A DNA stretch of 64,000 nucleotides from Paracandidimonas soli (lineage in GTDB: Bacteria > Pseudomonadota > Gammaproteobacteria > Burkholderiales > Burkholderiaceae_B). Below the pieces are notes generated by a model. It saw only the letters and a program-made list of their open reading frames with translations. It had not been told where the DNA came from and ran no database searches. This document shows, piece by piece, positions 11,861-21,911 of this stretch. The translations under genes were made by a program, and so were the position numbers. The stretch is taken from the NCBI RefSeq assembly GCF_004342005.1, contig NZ_SMBX01000003.1:124001-188000 (forward strand), read 5' to 3'. Positions within the stretch are counted from its first letter, which is position 1. Each line of letters starts with the position of its first letter.

Positions 11861-12886
11861 TCAGGCTTGAGGGTCAAGGCTGGTGCGTCCGTCCGACAAC
11901 AGGTGACAGGCGGCCTGGTGTCCGGGGCCGATTTCCTGGAGTGCGGGCGCAACCTCCTTGCAGAGAGCCGTAGCGTGCGGGCAGCGCGGATGGAACGTGC
12001 ATCCCGAAGGCGGATTCAGCGGCGAGGGAATCTCGCCCTTGATGGGCGTGAAAATCCTTTTCTGCCGTTGCACGTCCGGCATTTCCGCCAGCAGGGCCTG
12101 GGTATAGGGGTGGGCGACACGATTGAAAATGTCGGAAGTCGAAGCGATTTCGACGATCCGCCCCAGATACATGATGGCGACGCGGTCCGAGATATGTCGG
12201 ACAACGCCAAGGTCGTGGCTGATGAACAGATAGGTGAAGCCATGGCGGTCGCGCAAGTCCATGAACAGATTGATGACCTGCGCCTGGATGGAGACGTCAA
12301 GCGCCGCGACCGGTTCGTCGCAGACCAGGAACGAGGGCTGTACCATCAATGCGCGCGCGATGCCGATGCGCTGGCGCTGGCCTCCGGATATCTGGTGCGG
12401 GAAACGGTTGCGGTAGTCTTTTTCCAGCCCGACTTCGGCCAGGGCGGTATCGATCCGGTCGGTGATTTCCGCATTCGGGACCAGCTTGTGTACTTTGAGC
12501 GCTTCCCCCAGGATCTGATGCAGGCGCTGCTTGGGGTTCAGCGATGCCTGCGGGTCCTGGAAGATCATCTGCGTGCCGAGAATATAGTCCAGCCGCGCTT
12601 TTCCTCGCAGCGTGGCGGTATCCTGTCCTTGATAGCGGATGCTGCCGCTGGATGGCTTGATCAGTCCGGCCACCATGCGGCCCAGCGTGGATTTGCCGCA
12701 GCCAGATTCGCCCACCAGGCCGATCACTTCACCCTTGGCGATGCTCAGGCTGACATCATTGACGGCGTGGACGACAGGCTGCTCTTTTTTCCGGCCAAAC
12801 AGACCAAGCAGGTTTTGCGCGAGATCCGGCTTTTTGCTGAACTGTTTGCGCAGGTTGCTGATGTCGATAACGTGTTCGGTGGTCAT
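11861..12886 (-). CDS. Oligopeptide ABC importer ATPase, OppF/DppF type
   Basis: A 341-residue ATPase of a peptide/nickel-type ABC importer. Motifs in order are Walker [15 protein letters not shown], signature [15 protein letters not shown], Walker [13 protein letters not shown], and the H-loop FISHDLGVV. The C-terminal oligo_HPY extension has the Cys-rich segment [16 protein letters not shown], which in DppD/OppF proteins can hold a 4Fe-4S cluster. The ATG at 12886 overlaps the stop of the partner ATPase by four bases (ATGA), so translation is coupled. It pairs with the OppD-type ATPase to energise uptake through the two permeases. Confidence 0.95.
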   Translation of the reverse strand: MTTEHVIDISNLRKQFSKKPDLAQNLLGLFGRKKEQPVVHAVNDVSLSIAKGEVIGLVGESGCGKSTLGRMVAGLIKPSSGSIRYQGQDTATLRGKARLDYILGTQMIFQDPQASLNPKQRLHQILGEALKVHKLVPNAEITDRIDTALAEVGLEKDYRNRFPHQISGGQRQRIGIARALMVQPSFLVCDEPVAALDVSIQAQVINLFMDLRDRHGFTYLFISHDLGVVRHISDRVAIMYLGRIVEIASTSDIFNRVAHPYTQALLAEMPDVQRQKRIFTPIKGEIPSPLNPPSGCTFHPRCPHATALCKEVAPALQEIGPGHQAACHLLSDGRTSLDPQA

Positions 12887-13875
12887 GCGTGTTCCTGGGG
12901 TGTTGCAACCGGCGAGTAGCATCTGAAGTAGCGCTTGTCATCACCGGTCTGGGGCGGCGCGGCGCTTGCGCATTCCGGCCTGGCCCGCGAACAGCGCGGG
13001 CGGAATGTACAGCCGGTTTCGCGTCCGGTCAGGGTCGGCGCCATGCCGTCGATCTGGTTCAGGCGGCTGCCGGGAGCAGCCGCGGCAGGCATCGATTGCA
13101 GCAATCCCAGGGTATAGGGATGACGCGGCGCCGCCAGCACCTCCGAAACCGGACCGTATTCGACGATGCGGCCCGCATACATGACCGCGACCTTGTCCGC
13201 CAGTTCCGCCACAACGCCCAGATCATGCGTGATCCATATCATGGCGGTATTGTTCTGGCGGCAAAGCTGCTGCATTTGATACAGGATCTGCCCCTGGATC
13301 GTGACGTCTAGCGCGGTGGTGGGTTCGTCGGCGATGATGAGCTCGGGCTGATTGAGCATGGCGATGGCGATGGCTACGCGCTGGCGCATGCCGCCCGAAA
13401 ACTCGTGTGGGTAGTTGTGCAGCCGGCTTTCTGGGGCGGGGATGCCGACCATGGTCAGTGCTTCCAGGCATCTCGCCTGCGCCTCTTGCTTCGACGTGTC
13501 CGGATGATGGGTCAGAATGGCTTCCATCATCTGCTCACTGATGCGCAGCACTGGATTCAGCGTCATCAATGGGTCCTGGAAGATCATGGCAATACGGCTG
13601 CCGCGCAGCCGGCGCAGCGATTCTTCATCCTGAGCGCGCAAGTCTTGTCCGTCGAACAATACCTGACCGCCAACGACCTCGCCGGGAGGATCGATCAGGC
13701 CGATCAGGGAAAAGCCTGTGACGGATTTGCCGGAGCCGGACTCTCCGACCAGCCCTACGATTTCTCCGCGGGCAACGGTCAGGTCTACGCCGTCGACGGC
13801 AAGCCAGGCGCCGTCTTTGGTATGGAACGCGGTTTGGAGGCCGCGTACGTCGAGCAGGGGTGTATCGTCAGTCAT
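12883..13875 (-). CDS. Oligopeptide ABC importer ATPase, OppD/DppD type
   Basis: A 330-residue ATPase partner of the OppF-type subunit. It shows Walker [15 protein letters not shown], signature [15 protein letters not shown], Walker [14 protein letters not shown]-loop ITHDLGVV and the C-terminal cysteine segment [16 protein letters not shown]. The start is the ATG at 13875, sharing a base with the stop of the upstream permease (TAATG). The frame stays open for 221 codons further up, but that part is only an out-of-phase shadow of the permease gene. Function as a peptide importer is secure; the exact ligand is not. Confidence 0.95.
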   Translation of the reverse strand: MTDDTPLLDVRGLQTAFHTKDGAWLAVDGVDLTVARGEIVGLVGESGSGKSVTGFSLIGLIDPPGEVVGGQVLFDGQDLRAQDEESLRRLRGSRIAMIFQDPLMTLNPVLRISEQMMEAILTHHPDTSKQEAQARCLEALTMVGIPAPESRLHNYPHEFSGGMRQRVAIAIAMLNQPELIIADEPTTALDVTIQGQILYQMQQLCRQNNTAMIWITHDLGVVAELADKVAVMYAGRIVEYGPVSEVLAAPRHPYTLGLLQSMPAAAAPGSRLNQIDGMAPTLTGRETGCTFRPRCSRARPECASAAPPQTGDDKRYFRCYSPVATPQEHA

Positions 13876-14819
13876 TAGTGGCGGGGGTCCAGGCTGGTAC
13901 GCAGGCGGTCGCCCACAATGTTGATGGACAGGATGAGCAGCAGCAGCGCAATGCCGGGGAAGATACTGATCCAGTAGTCGCCCGACAGCAGGTATTCGAA
14001 ACCGCTGGAAATCAGCAACCCAAGAGAGGGCTCGGTGATGGGGACGCCGACGCCAAGAAAAGACAGCGTGGCTTCCAACGCGATGGCCGTGGCGATCTGG
14101 ATCGTGGCGAACACCATGATCGGCCCCATGCAGTTGGGCAACAGATGCACCATCATGATGCGCCACGTTGGAAAACCCAGGTTCTGCGCCGCTTCGATGT
14201 ATTCCTTGCGGCGCTCCTGCAGGGCGCGTCCGCGCATGATGCGGGCGTAGTGAGCCCATTGCACGATGACCAGGGCGATGATCACTTTGTCTACGCCGCG
14301 CCCCAGCACGGCAAGCAGAACCAGGGCGACCAGAATGGTCGGGAAACCGAGGATGAAGTCGACCAGACGCATTACCAGGGTATCGACCCAGCCGCCTTTG
14401 TAGGCCGCCAGCAATCCCGCGATGGAGCCGATCAGGGTCGAGATCAGCACAGCCGACAGGCCGACCATCAGGCTGATGCGCAAGCCATACAGAATGGCGC
14501 TCAGCATGTCCCGGCCCTGCGAATCGGTTCCCAGCCAATAGGTCCAGCCGTCCATGTGCTCCGAACCGGGCGGCAGGCGGCCATCCATGATGTTCAACGC
14601 GAGCAGATCATAGGGGTTTTGCGGCGCGAAGAACGGCGCAATCAGAACCAGCAGAATCAGCACGGCCAGCGCAAGCAGTGAACCGCGAACCGAGGGGCGG
14701 GAATGCAGGCGGTGCAGGATGCGGCGCCGTTGCGGCGTGTCCTGCAGCGGCTTGATATGTGCGATGGGGGCAGACGTATCCGCTTGTGCCTGCGTCTTGG
14801 TATCGGCGGTATTCATCAT
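13875..14819 (-). CDS. Oligopeptide ABC importer permease, DppC/OppC type
   Basis: The 314-residue inner-membrane permease has about six membrane spans. A cytoplasmic N-terminal tail of some 45 residues precedes the first helix (LLALAVLILLVLIAPFFAP). GTDSQGRDMLSAILYG and the EAA coupling loop EYIEAAQNLGFPTWRIMMVH are typical of the DppC family. Two adjacent ATGs (14819 and 14816) are possible; the first gives an ATGA overlap with the upstream permease. It pairs with the DppB-type permease. Confidence 0.94.
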   Translation of the reverse strand: MMNTADTKTQAQADTSAPIAHIKPLQDTPQRRRILHRLHSRPSVRGSLLALAVLILLVLIAPFFAPQNPYDLLALNIMDGRLPPGSEHMDGWTYWLGTDSQGRDMLSAILYGLRISLMVGLSAVLISTLIGSIAGLLAAYKGGWVDTLVMRLVDFILGFPTILVALVLLAVLGRGVDKVIIALVIVQWAHYARIMRGRALQERRKEYIEAAQNLGFPTWRIMMVHLLPNCMGPIMVFATIQIATAIALEATLSFLGVGVPITEPSLGLLISSGFEYLLSGDYWISIFPGIALLLLILSINIVGDRLRTSLDPRH

Positions 14820-15793
14820 TGACTCTGCTCCGTCAGTTGCACGCGGGGATCGAGCACGGCGTACAGAATGTCCACGATCAGATTGATCAGGACGAACAGC
14901 AGCGTGACCAGCATCACGTACGCGACCACTACGGGGCGATCAAGCTGGTAGACGCTATCGATCAGCAGCTTGCCCATGCCGGGCCAGGAAAATACGGTTT
15001 CGGTAATGGTCGAGTAGGCGATCAGGGTGCCGAATTCCATGCCGATGACAGTCACTACGGGAATCATGATGTTGCGCAGGATGTGGCGCCGCACGATACG
15101 GCCCGGGCGGATGCCTTTGGCGCGGGCGAATCGCACGTAATCCTGGCTCTGGGCCTCGGCTACGCCCGATGCGGTCATGCGCAGCACCAGTGCGATGTTG
15201 GCGACGGCCAGATTGATGGCTGGCAGAATAATGTGCGACCAGCCTTGCGGGGTGAAAATGCTGAGCGGCACGCCTGCGACATTGACGGTCGGGCCGCGGC
15301 CCGAAGCGGGCAGCCAGCCCAGCCAGACCGAAAACAGCAGAATGAACACCATTCCCTGCCAGAAATTGGGCAAGGAAAATCCAAGGATCGAACCCGCCAT
15401 GATACCGCGTCCCAGATAGCGTTCACGGTACAGGCCGGCGACCAACCCCAGCGGAATGCCAACCGTACAGGTCAGCAGAATGGCGACGACCACCAGTTCG
15501 AGAGTGGCCGGAAAGCGCGACAGGATCAGTTCGATGGCGGGTACGCCATGAACGAAGGAAACTCCCATGTCGCCGTGCAGCGCATTCCATAGAAAATGCC
15601 CGTATTGCTGCCAGATGGGCAGATCCAGGCCGAGGCGTGCAATCAATGCTTCGCGTTCGGCCTGGCCCGCATCCGGACTGACCAGCAGCTCGATCGGGTC
15701 TCCCACCGCATAGACGGCGAAAAACACGACGAGCGATACGGCCAGCAATACGAACAGGCTTTGCAGCAATCTGCGCAGGATAAAAACAGACAA
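14816..15793 (-). CDS. Oligopeptide ABC importer permease, DppB/OppB type
   Basis: The 325-residue first permease of the importer. It starts MSVFILRRLLQSLFVLLAVS, the usual DppB opening helix, and has five further membrane spans. The EAA loop is QDYVRFARAKGIRPGRIVRR. It lies 50 bases downstream of the binding-protein gene and is translationally coupled to the DppC-type permease. Confidence 0.94.
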   Translation of the reverse strand: MSVFILRRLLQSLFVLLAVSLVVFFAVYAVGDPIELLVSPDAGQAEREALIARLGLDLPIWQQYGHFLWNALHGDMGVSFVHGVPAIELILSRFPATLELVVVAILLTCTVGIPLGLVAGLYRERYLGRGIMAGSILGFSLPNFWQGMVFILLFSVWLGWLPASGRGPTVNVAGVPLSIFTPQGWSHIILPAINLAVANIALVLRMTASGVAEAQSQDYVRFARAKGIRPGRIVRRHILRNIMIPVVTVIGMEFGTLIAYSTITETVFSWPGMGKLLIDSVYQLDRPVVVAYVMLVTLLFVLINLIVDILYAVLDPRVQLTEQSQ

Positions 15794-15843
15794 CGTGTAA
15801 CTCCTGTTCGAACCGGTGTGTCGTCAGATGACGTCGATGGCGC

Positions 15844-17466
15844 TTAGTTGACGGGACGCGCCGCCGTGGCCAGCGTGCGCTGGTCGGCGCGGCCTTCGTA
15901 GGTCAGTCCCTTGCGATAGGCCCAGACACCGCTTTCGAAGTGCAGCGGAATGTGGGCCATTGCGTTCAGGGCATGCTTGACGCTTTCCTGCAGCAGCTCG
16001 CTGCGGCGCTTGTCATCCAGCGTGCGGATGGCTTCCAGGTAGGGCTTGTCGACTTCGGCGCTGGAGAAGCCGCCGTAATTGCTGCTGCCCACGCCCAGTT
16101 CGGGATTGCGTGTTGTGATCCAGTATTGGATGAAGTTGCTGGCCTCGCCGGTTTCCGAACCCCAGCCGCCCAGGGATGCGCTGAACTCCTTGCGGGCGCG
16201 GCGAGGGAAGTAGACGGAACTGGTCATGGTGTCTACCTGGGTCTTGATGCCGATGCGGGTCAGGTATTGGGCCACCGCCTGGGTGATTTGTCCATCATTG
16301 ATATAGCGGTTGTTGGTCGAGGCCAGCGTCAGTTCGAAGCCGTCGGGGTAGCCTGCTTCGGTCAGCAGTTCCTTGGCGCGTTTGGGATCGTATTCCAGCG
16401 CCGGGGCGCCGATGATGCTGCCGAACATGCCTTCGGGCAGATACTGGTTGGCGGGCGTGGCGACGCCGTCCATGATGCGGTCGACAATGGCCTTGCGGTC
16501 TATCGCCAGGGACATGGCCTGGCGCACGCGAGCGTCCTTCAGCGGATTGTCGTCGGCGCCTTTGGGGGACTTGACGAAGGGGCTGGAGTCGCGGCCTACG
16601 TCAAGCTGGAAGAACATGATGCGCACAGATGGCTTGGTGGTGTATTCGAAGCCGCTGTCCTTGATGCGTTTGAGATCGCGCGCGGCGGGGTTTTCAATCA
16701 GATCGAAGTCGCCGGACAGAAGGCCTGTCAGGCGCGGGCCGGCGGAAGGCACTGCCGTCATGCGGACTTCGCTCCAGGGGGCGGGCGTTTTGCCCCAATA
16801 GTTGTCATTGCGCTCCAGCACGATGCCAGAACCCTTGACGTAGGACTTCAGTTTGTAGGGGCCGGTGCCGACGACCAGATCGCCGGTGTTGAATTCAGTC
16901 ACCGTCGGCCATTTGCTGGTGACGCCGCAACCTTTGGCGGGCTCGTAGGTCAGCTTGTCGAACTCGGCGATGCCGCTCCAGATCATGGGGATGCGGGCCA
17001 GCTCATTGGGCAGCACGGGATAGGGCGCGGCGGTTTTCAGGTGAACGGTATGCGCATCCGGCGCTTCGATCCCTGCAATGCGGCGCGCTACGTTGGTGGC
17101 GCCGCCGCCGATGGCGGTTTCATTGTTGAGGATGCGGCAGAAGGTATAGATCACATCGTTCGAAGTGAACGGTTCGCCGTTGGAAAATTTCGCGGCGGGG
17201 TCCAGTTTGAACTCCCATGTGGTGTCGTCGACCGTCCTCCATCCTGTGGCCAGCGCCGGCCGCAGCTCCATGTCCGGACTCATGGCAACGAGAGGTTCGA
17301 AGATATGGGTCAACAGTGCTTCGTTAGGTGTTGTCTGGTGGTAATGCGGATCGACGGCGGTGGGCTCGGCTGCCAGGCCGATCTTCAGTGTCTGTGCAGA
17401 GGCGGTGCCGCACAAGGCCACTGCAATCAATGCCGCAATAGTGGTAGGGGTCTGCCGATTCATCAT
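15844..17466 (-). CDS. Peptide ABC importer periplasmic binding protein (SBP family 5)
   Basis: A 540-residue periplasmic solute-binding protein of family 5 (DppA/OppA/GsiB-like). A signal peptide covers about the first 25 residues (ends TASA). The mature protein starts QTLKIGLAAEPTAVDPHYHQ and has the family blocks TWEFKLDPAAKFSNGEPFTSND and VRQAMSLAIDRKAIVD, here named in part only. Two adjacent ATGs (17466, 17463) follow GAGGAA, giving the start; 25 upstream in-frame codons are unlikely to be translated. It is first in a minus-strand operon of SBP, two permeases, two ATPases and an M20 peptidase, and is divergent from a LysR gene. Confidence 0.93.
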   Translation of the reverse strand: MMNRQTPTTIAALIAVALCGTASAQTLKIGLAAEPTAVDPHYHQTTPNEALLTHIFEPLVAMSPDMELRPALATGWRTVDDTTWEFKLDPAAKFSNGEPFTSNDVIYTFCRILNNETAIGGGATNVARRIAGIEAPDAHTVHLKTAAPYPVLPNELARIPMIWSGIAEFDKLTYEPAKGCGVTSKWPTVTEFNTGDLVVGTGPYKLKSYVKGSGIVLERNDNYWGKTPAPWSEVRMTAVPSAGPRLTGLLSGDFDLIENPAARDLKRIKDSGFEYTTKPSVRIMFFQLDVGRDSSPFVKSPKGADDNPLKDARVRQAMSLAIDRKAIVDRIMDGVATPANQYLPEGMFGSIIGAPALEYDPKRAKELLTEAGYPDGFELTLASTNNRYINDGQITQAVAQYLTRIGIKTQVDTMTSSVYFPRRARKEFSASLGGWGSETGEASNFIQYWITTRNPELGVGSSNYGGFSSAEVDKPYLEAIRTLDDKRRSELLQESVKHALNAMAHIPLHFESGVWAYRKGLTYEGRADQRTLATAARPVN

Positions 17467-17574
17467 TGTGTTCCTCTCTTGACGGTAAGTCGGACATAGT
17501 GTTGTGGCCTGCATTCTAGGAACGCATCCGGTACCAAACAATTATCGTTTTCCATATAATCTAAGTATTTAGAA

Positions 17575-17601
17575 ATATCTTTGCTTTTATTAGAAAGATA
17601 T
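17575..17601. promoter_or_regulatory. LysR-type operator candidate (8-N11-8 inverted repeat)
   Basis: ATATCTTT (17575-17582) and AAAGATAT (17594-17601) form a perfect inverted repeat with an 11-base spacer in an AT-rich divergent promoter region. The T-N11-A spacing is the standard LysR geometry. It should control the peptide importer operon and the LysR gene itself. Confidence 0.65.
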
Positions 17602-17649
17602 AATTCGCGTGGAATCATGCTCCAGTCATAATCGGTCAGAAGGAAAAGC

Positions 17650-18561
17650 ATGCAGAGCCTGGCATTCAAATACTTTATGGAAGTGGCCAAGCGAGGTAGC
17701 CTGAGCGCGGCTTCGGAAAGCCTGGGGGTGGCGATTTCGGCGATCAGCCGGCAGATATCACATCTGGAGCAAAGGGTGGGGGCCGCACTGTTCGAGCGGG
17801 GTGTACGCGGAATGGTGTTGACGCTTGCGGGGCAAGTGTTGCTTACCCACGCCCAGCGTCAGGTGCTGGAAACAGAGGCGGCGTTGCAGGAAATCTCCAA
17901 GTTGCAGGGAATGGAGCAAAGCCATATCCGTATTGCCTGTTCCCAGGGCCTGGCGAACGAAATGGTGCCCAAGGCCATTGCGGATTTCCAGCGCCTGCGC
18001 CCCGGAACGACGTTTGCATTATGGGGCGGCGGCGCGGCGGGGGCTTCGGATCGTGTGGCGATGGGCGAATCCGATATGGCCATCACATTCAGCACTCGGC
18101 CGGTTTCCAACGTTACCGTCCATTATGCGCATCGTTCGCCTGCGCTGGCGGTAATGCACAAGAATCATCCGTTGGCACAGCGGTCGCGTCTATCGCTGAT
18201 GGAGCTGAAGGAATATCCCATCGCTTTGACCGACGCAAGCACTTCTACGCGCAAGTTGTTCGATATGGCCTGCAACATGAACGGCTTGCAAATCGAGCCG
18301 ATACTGAACAGCAATTATGCAGAGGCGCTGCATGCCTATGTGCGCAATGGATTGGGGGTTCTGTTCGCCAGCTACGTGTCGATAGCGGACAGGCTGGCCC
18401 GCAACGATCTGGTGGCAATCCCTGTCACCGATGCCGAAATGCATTCGCGCAGTGTCCAGGTGCAATTGATGAAGGGCCGGCTGTTGCCTTCCGCCATCAA
18501 GGAATTCATCGATCTCATCGTGCGCGATCTGGAAGAAAAGGGCAGGGCCGAACCGCATTGA
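17650..18561 (+). CDS. LysR-family regulator of the peptide importer operon
   Basis: A 303-residue LysR-type regulator. The helix-turn-helix spans about residues 3-62 (FKYFMEVAKRGSLSAASESL, then AISAISRQISHLEQRVG). The effector-binding domain begins near residue 90 (HIRIACSQGLANEMVP). The ATG at 17650 begins the DNA-binding domain directly and an AAGGAAAA site lies just upstream. Its divergence from the peptide importer operon and the 8-N11-8 repeat in between point to local control. The inducer, perhaps a peptide or N-acyl amino acid, is not known. Confidence 0.93.
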   Translation: MQSLAFKYFMEVAKRGSLSAASESLGVAISAISRQISHLEQRVGAALFERGVRGMVLTLAGQVLLTHAQRQVLETEAALQEISKLQGMEQSHIRIACSQGLANEMVPKAIADFQRLRPGTTFALWGGGAAGASDRVAMGESDMAITFSTRPVSNVTVHYAHRSPALAVMHKNHPLAQRSRLSLMELKEYPIALTDASTSTRKLFDMACNMNGLQIEPILNSNYAEALHAYVRNGLGVLFASYVSIADRLARNDLVAIPVTDAEMHSRSVQVQLMKGRLLPSAIKEFIDLIVRDLEEKGRAEPH

Positions 18562-18580
18562 TGCCGTTGCGGAAGACGGC

Positions 18581-19861
18581 TCAGCGTGCGTGAGCCGCAT
18601 CCTCGAAGCGGTCGACATTGCGCAGTTCCTTCACTCGCCACATCATGCCGCCCGCGATGAGCAGGGTGAAGCAGGCGCCCATGGCGGCGGCGGGGACCGC
18701 GCCGAATGCCGCCGCCGTCGAGCCGGCGCGGAACTCGCCCAGTTCGTTGGAGGAACTGATGAACAGCATGTTGACCGCGTTCACCCGGCCGCGCAGGTAG
18801 TCCGGCGTGGAGTATTGCACCAGCGCGCCGCGCACATAGACGTTGACCATGTCTCCCGCGCCGGCAACCACCAGCGCAACGAACGACAGCCAGAAAGCCG
18901 TCGAGAATGCGAATACCAGGTTCGCGCCCCCGAACAGGAAGATCGCGCAGAACAGGGTCCGTCCCACGCGGCGATTGAAGGGACGGGTGGACAGGTACAG
19001 GCCGGTCAGGATTTCACCGACCGCCATGGCGCTGCGCAGCAGGCCGAGCCCGGTCGGTCCGACGTGCAGGATGTCCTGCGCATAGATCGGCAACAGGGCC
19101 ACCACGCCGCCCAGCAGCACCGCGAACAGGTCCAGGCTGATCGCGCCCAGCACGATGGGATGCGACCAGATGAAGCGTATGCCTTCATTGAAGCGCTGCC
19201 ATATGCCAAGCGGCTTGTTTCCGGCGCCGGCTTGCGCCATCTGCTGCGCATGCAGTAGCTGGACGCGCCGCAGCAACACGATGCCGCCCAGAAAACAGAC
19301 CAGGCAGACCAGATAGGCGACGGGGCCGCCGAAAGCATAGAGCGCGCCGCCGGCCACAGGTCCGCCGATCGTGCCGATTTTCATGATCATGCTGTTGGTC
19401 GCCAGGCTTTGCGCCAGGCGCTCGCGCGGCACGATCTGCGGCAGCAGGCTCTGCAGGGAGGGCGCCATGAAAGCGCGCGCGCAGCCGAACAGCACCAGCA
19501 CGGCGTAGATGCCGCCGACGGGATGGGCATCGCTGTAGGACAGCCAGGCCAGCAGCGCGCTGCAGATCGCGGACAGCGCCCAACTGGCCGATAGGATGGC
19601 CTTGCGGTTGTAGCGGTCGATCAGATCGCCGGCCGGCGCCAGCAGCAACAGCATGGGCAGGAATTGCGCCAGCCCGGCGTAGGCCAGCGACATGGGGTCG
19701 CGGGTGATGTCGTAGACCTGCCAGGCCACGACGATGGCCTGGATCTGCATGGCGAATACAGTGGCCAGCCGGGCGAACAGGAATGCGGCGAAGCCGGGCA
19801 GGCGGTAAACGGATTCAGGCCGCCCGGATGTGGCTGGATGACTCAAGGGAATGACAGGCAA
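18581..19861 (-). CDS. MFS transporter, EntS-like
   Basis: A 426-residue major facilitator with 10-12 predicted membrane spans. The conserved cytoplasmic loop reads GDLIDRYNRKAIL (about residues 78-90), and the segment YVRGALVQYSTPDYLRGRVN resembles the EntS/MFS_3 exporter family. A siderophore or drug exporter is possible, but no siderophore synthesis genes are near. It is the last gene of a minus-strand run beginning with the dehydrogenase-like gene at 23781, separated from the LysR gene by 41 bases. Its role in that cluster, if any, is unclear. Confidence 0.88.
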   Translation of the reverse strand: MPVIPLSHPATSGRPESVYRLPGFAAFLFARLATVFAMQIQAIVVAWQVYDITRDPMSLAYAGLAQFLPMLLLLAPAGDLIDRYNRKAILSASWALSAICSALLAWLSYSDAHPVGGIYAVLVLFGCARAFMAPSLQSLLPQIVPRERLAQSLATNSMIMKIGTIGGPVAGGALYAFGGPVAYLVCLVCFLGGIVLLRRVQLLHAQQMAQAGAGNKPLGIWQRFNEGIRFIWSHPIVLGAISLDLFAVLLGGVVALLPIYAQDILHVGPTGLGLLRSAMAVGEILTGLYLSTRPFNRRVGRTLFCAIFLFGGANLVFAFSTAFWLSFVALVVAGAGDMVNVYVRGALVQYSTPDYLRGRVNAVNMLFISSSNELGEFRAGSTAAAFGAVPAAAMGACFTLLIAGGMMWRVKELRNVDRFEDAAHAR

Positions 19862-19902
19862 GATGGCGAAGCTTCAAACCATATCGCCAATCAGGGGGCT
19901 TT

Positions 19903-20811
19903 TCAAGCGCTCGTTGCCTGAAAGTGGGCCAGCACCATCTGCCGCATCTTCTCCGCCGCCGGGTTCAGGCCCGGATGCTTGCGGCGCACCAGGCCCAATG
20001 GGCGCTGGATGCCGGGCGCAGCCAGCGGACGCTGACGCAACTGCAGATGGGCGATCAGGTCGATGGCTGTTTCCGGCAGGGCGCTGACGCCCAGGCCTTG
20101 CGCCACCAGGGCGCCGATCGTGGCGATGTGATGCACTTCGAATGCAGGCGCAAACTGGATGCCCTGGCTTTCCAGCGCGCGATCGAGGTACTGGCGTACG
20201 CTTGCCGCGGGCGGCATGGAGACGTGCGGCCACTGCAGCGACTGTTCCAGCGTGATTTCTCCGTCGCTCTCGGCCAGGGGATGGCCGGGCGCGCACAGCA
20301 GTAAAAAGTGATCCTGGGTAAGCGGTTCGTAGTCCAGGTCTTCATGCCTTGGGTGCGCCGCCGTCAGCGCGAAATCCACCTTCCCGTCGCGCACTTGCTC
20401 GAATGCGCCCGAAGCCAGGGTCTCGGTCACGCTGAGGCGGACTTGCGGATAATCGGCATGGAAGCGTGCGAACAGCTTTGGCACCAGTCCGGCGGTCAGC
20501 GACGGCATGGCGGCAACCGCTACCTTGCCGTGGCGCAGCGACGTCGTGTCCTGCACGGCCTGTATGGCCAGGTTGGCCTGATGCAGTATTTCCGTGGCAT
20601 GCGTTGCGAATGCCTGGCCTGCGGCGGTCAGCGTGACCGAGCGCGTGGTGCGTTCGAACAGCTTGGCGCCCACCTGGGCTTCCAGGCGGGCAATCAGGGC
20701 GGAGAGGGCGGACTGGGTCAGGTGCAGCTGCATGGCCGTCTGGCCGAAATTGCAGGTGTGGCGCAACGCCAGAAACGCCCTCAGGTCCTTGGTCGATAGA
20801 TTGGCTTCCAC
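19903..20811 (-). CDS. LysR-family regulator of the BKACE cluster
   Basis: A LysR-type regulator of about 302 residues. The helix-turn-helix reads FLALRHTCNFGQTAMQLHLT with TQSALSALIARLEAQVG. The effector domain starts near HGKVAVAAMPSLTAGLVP. The frame is open up to an ATG at 20925, but that would run 100 bases into the Bug gene; the GTG at 20811, 13 bases after the Bug stop, fits the family length better. No strong ribosome site is visible, so the start is uncertain. As the fourth gene in the cluster it probably autoregulates the operon. Confidence 0.88.
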   Translation of the reverse strand: MEANLSTKDLRAFLALRHTCNFGQTAMQLHLTQSALSALIARLEAQVGAKLFERTTRSVTLTAAGQAFATHATEILHQANLAIQAVQDTTSLRHGKVAVAAMPSLTAGLVPKLFARFHADYPQVRLSVTETLASGAFEQVRDGKVDFALTAAHPRHEDLDYEPLTQDHFLLLCAPGHPLAESDGEITLEQSLQWPHVSMPPAASVRQYLDRALESQGIQFAPAFEVHHIATIGALVAQGLGVSALPETAIDLIAHLQLRQRPLAAPGIQRPLGLVRRKHPGLNPAAEKMRQMVLAHFQATSA

Positions 20812-20824
20812 GAATACGATGGCG

Positions 20825-21835
20825 TCATTCGACGCTGATATTGCTCTCCTTGATGAGAGTAGCCCATTTCTCGTATTCGTTGATGATCGCCTTCGAGGTT
20901 TCTTCCGGCGTCGTATAGGCGGCAATAGCGCCCTGGGCCAGCAGGGAGTCCTTGACCTCTTGCTCGTTCAGGATCTTTTCGAGCGCGCCGCTGAGCCTGG
21001 AAATTACGTCCGCGGGCGTATCGGCGGGCGCTGCCAGCGCGAACATCGAGCTGACGTAGAAATCGGGCAGCCCGGTTTCTCCCGCGGTCGGGGTATCGGG
21101 CAACGAGGCGACGCGTTCAGCCGTCGTTGTGCCCAACGCACGCAGATTGCCCGCCTTGATCTGGGCCTGCGCCGCAGGCACCGTGTCGATCATGACCTGG
21201 ACCTGGCCGCCGACAAGATCGGTCAGGGCCGGGCCGCTGCCCTTGTACGGTACGTGCAGGACTTTCGTGCCGGTCTGCTTCTGGAACATTTCCGTTGCCA
21301 GATGCTGGGGAGAGCCGGTGCCCGCCGATGCGAAGGAAAGCGAATCCGGCTTGCTCTTGGCCAGTGCGATCAGCTCGGTCAGGCTGGTGGCCGGCACCGA
21401 CGGATGCGTGACGAACACCAGCGGCACGGTGCCTACGAGAGAGACGTAGGAGAAGCTGTTGGCGATGTCGAAGGGCGTGGTCTGGGGCGTAAGGGCGGCA
21501 TTGATCGTGTGGCTGGTGAACGCGCCAAGCAACAGGGTATAGCCATCGGGCGTGGATTTTGCGACCTGCCCGGCGCCGATGCTGCCGCCCGCGCCAGCGC
21601 GGTTTTCCACGATGAACTGCTGTCCCAGGTGCGTAGACAATTGCTGGGCGATGACGCGCCCGATGACGTCCGTCGCTCCGCCGGGCGCGTATGGCACGAC
21701 CAGGCGCACCGGCTTGTCGGGGTAGGTGGCGGCGGCATGCGCCGCTGGAGCGTAACCCGCAGCAAGGCCGGCGGTAGCGAGGCCGGCGGCCAGGATGGAA
21801 CGGCGAAGGCCGGAAAATGTGATTACGGATTGCAT
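20825..21835 (-). CDS. Bug-family (TTT) periplasmic binding protein
   Basis: A 336-residue Bug-family receptor. A signal peptide covers about residues 1-34 (ends AAHA). The mature start YPDKPVRLVVPYAPGGATDV and the second loop STPDGYTLLLGAFTSHT are the diagnostic ligand loops. It lies directly downstream of the BKACE gene on the same strand, so it likely captures the substrate, or a precursor, of the BKACE/dehydrogenase pair. No partner membrane subunits are present in the window. Confidence 0.93.
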   Translation of the reverse strand: MQSVITFSGLRRSILAAGLATAGLAAGYAPAAHAAATYPDKPVRLVVPYAPGGATDVIGRVIAQQLSTHLGQQFIVENRAGAGGSIGAGQVAKSTPDGYTLLLGAFTSHTINAALTPQTTPFDIANSFSYVSLVGTVPLVFVTHPSVPATSLTELIALAKSKPDSLSFASAGTGSPQHLATEMFQKQTGTKVLHVPYKGSGPALTDLVGGQVQVMIDTVPAAQAQIKAGNLRALGTTTAERVASLPDTPTAGETGLPDFYVSSMFALAAPADTPADVISRLSGALEKILNEQEVKDSLLAQGAIAAYTTPEETSKAIINEYEKWATLIKESNISVE

Positions 21836-21911
21836 ATTGTCTCCCAGTAAAAAAGGCGTGCCCGCTTTTTATGAAAGCGCTATGGCGCGGGCAGGCGTGT
21901 TGATGATGCTG

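Noticed and set aside
13876-14538. N-terminal extension of the OppD-type ATPase
   Set aside because: It overlaps the DppC-type permease out of phase; the protein homology begins at the ATG at 13875.
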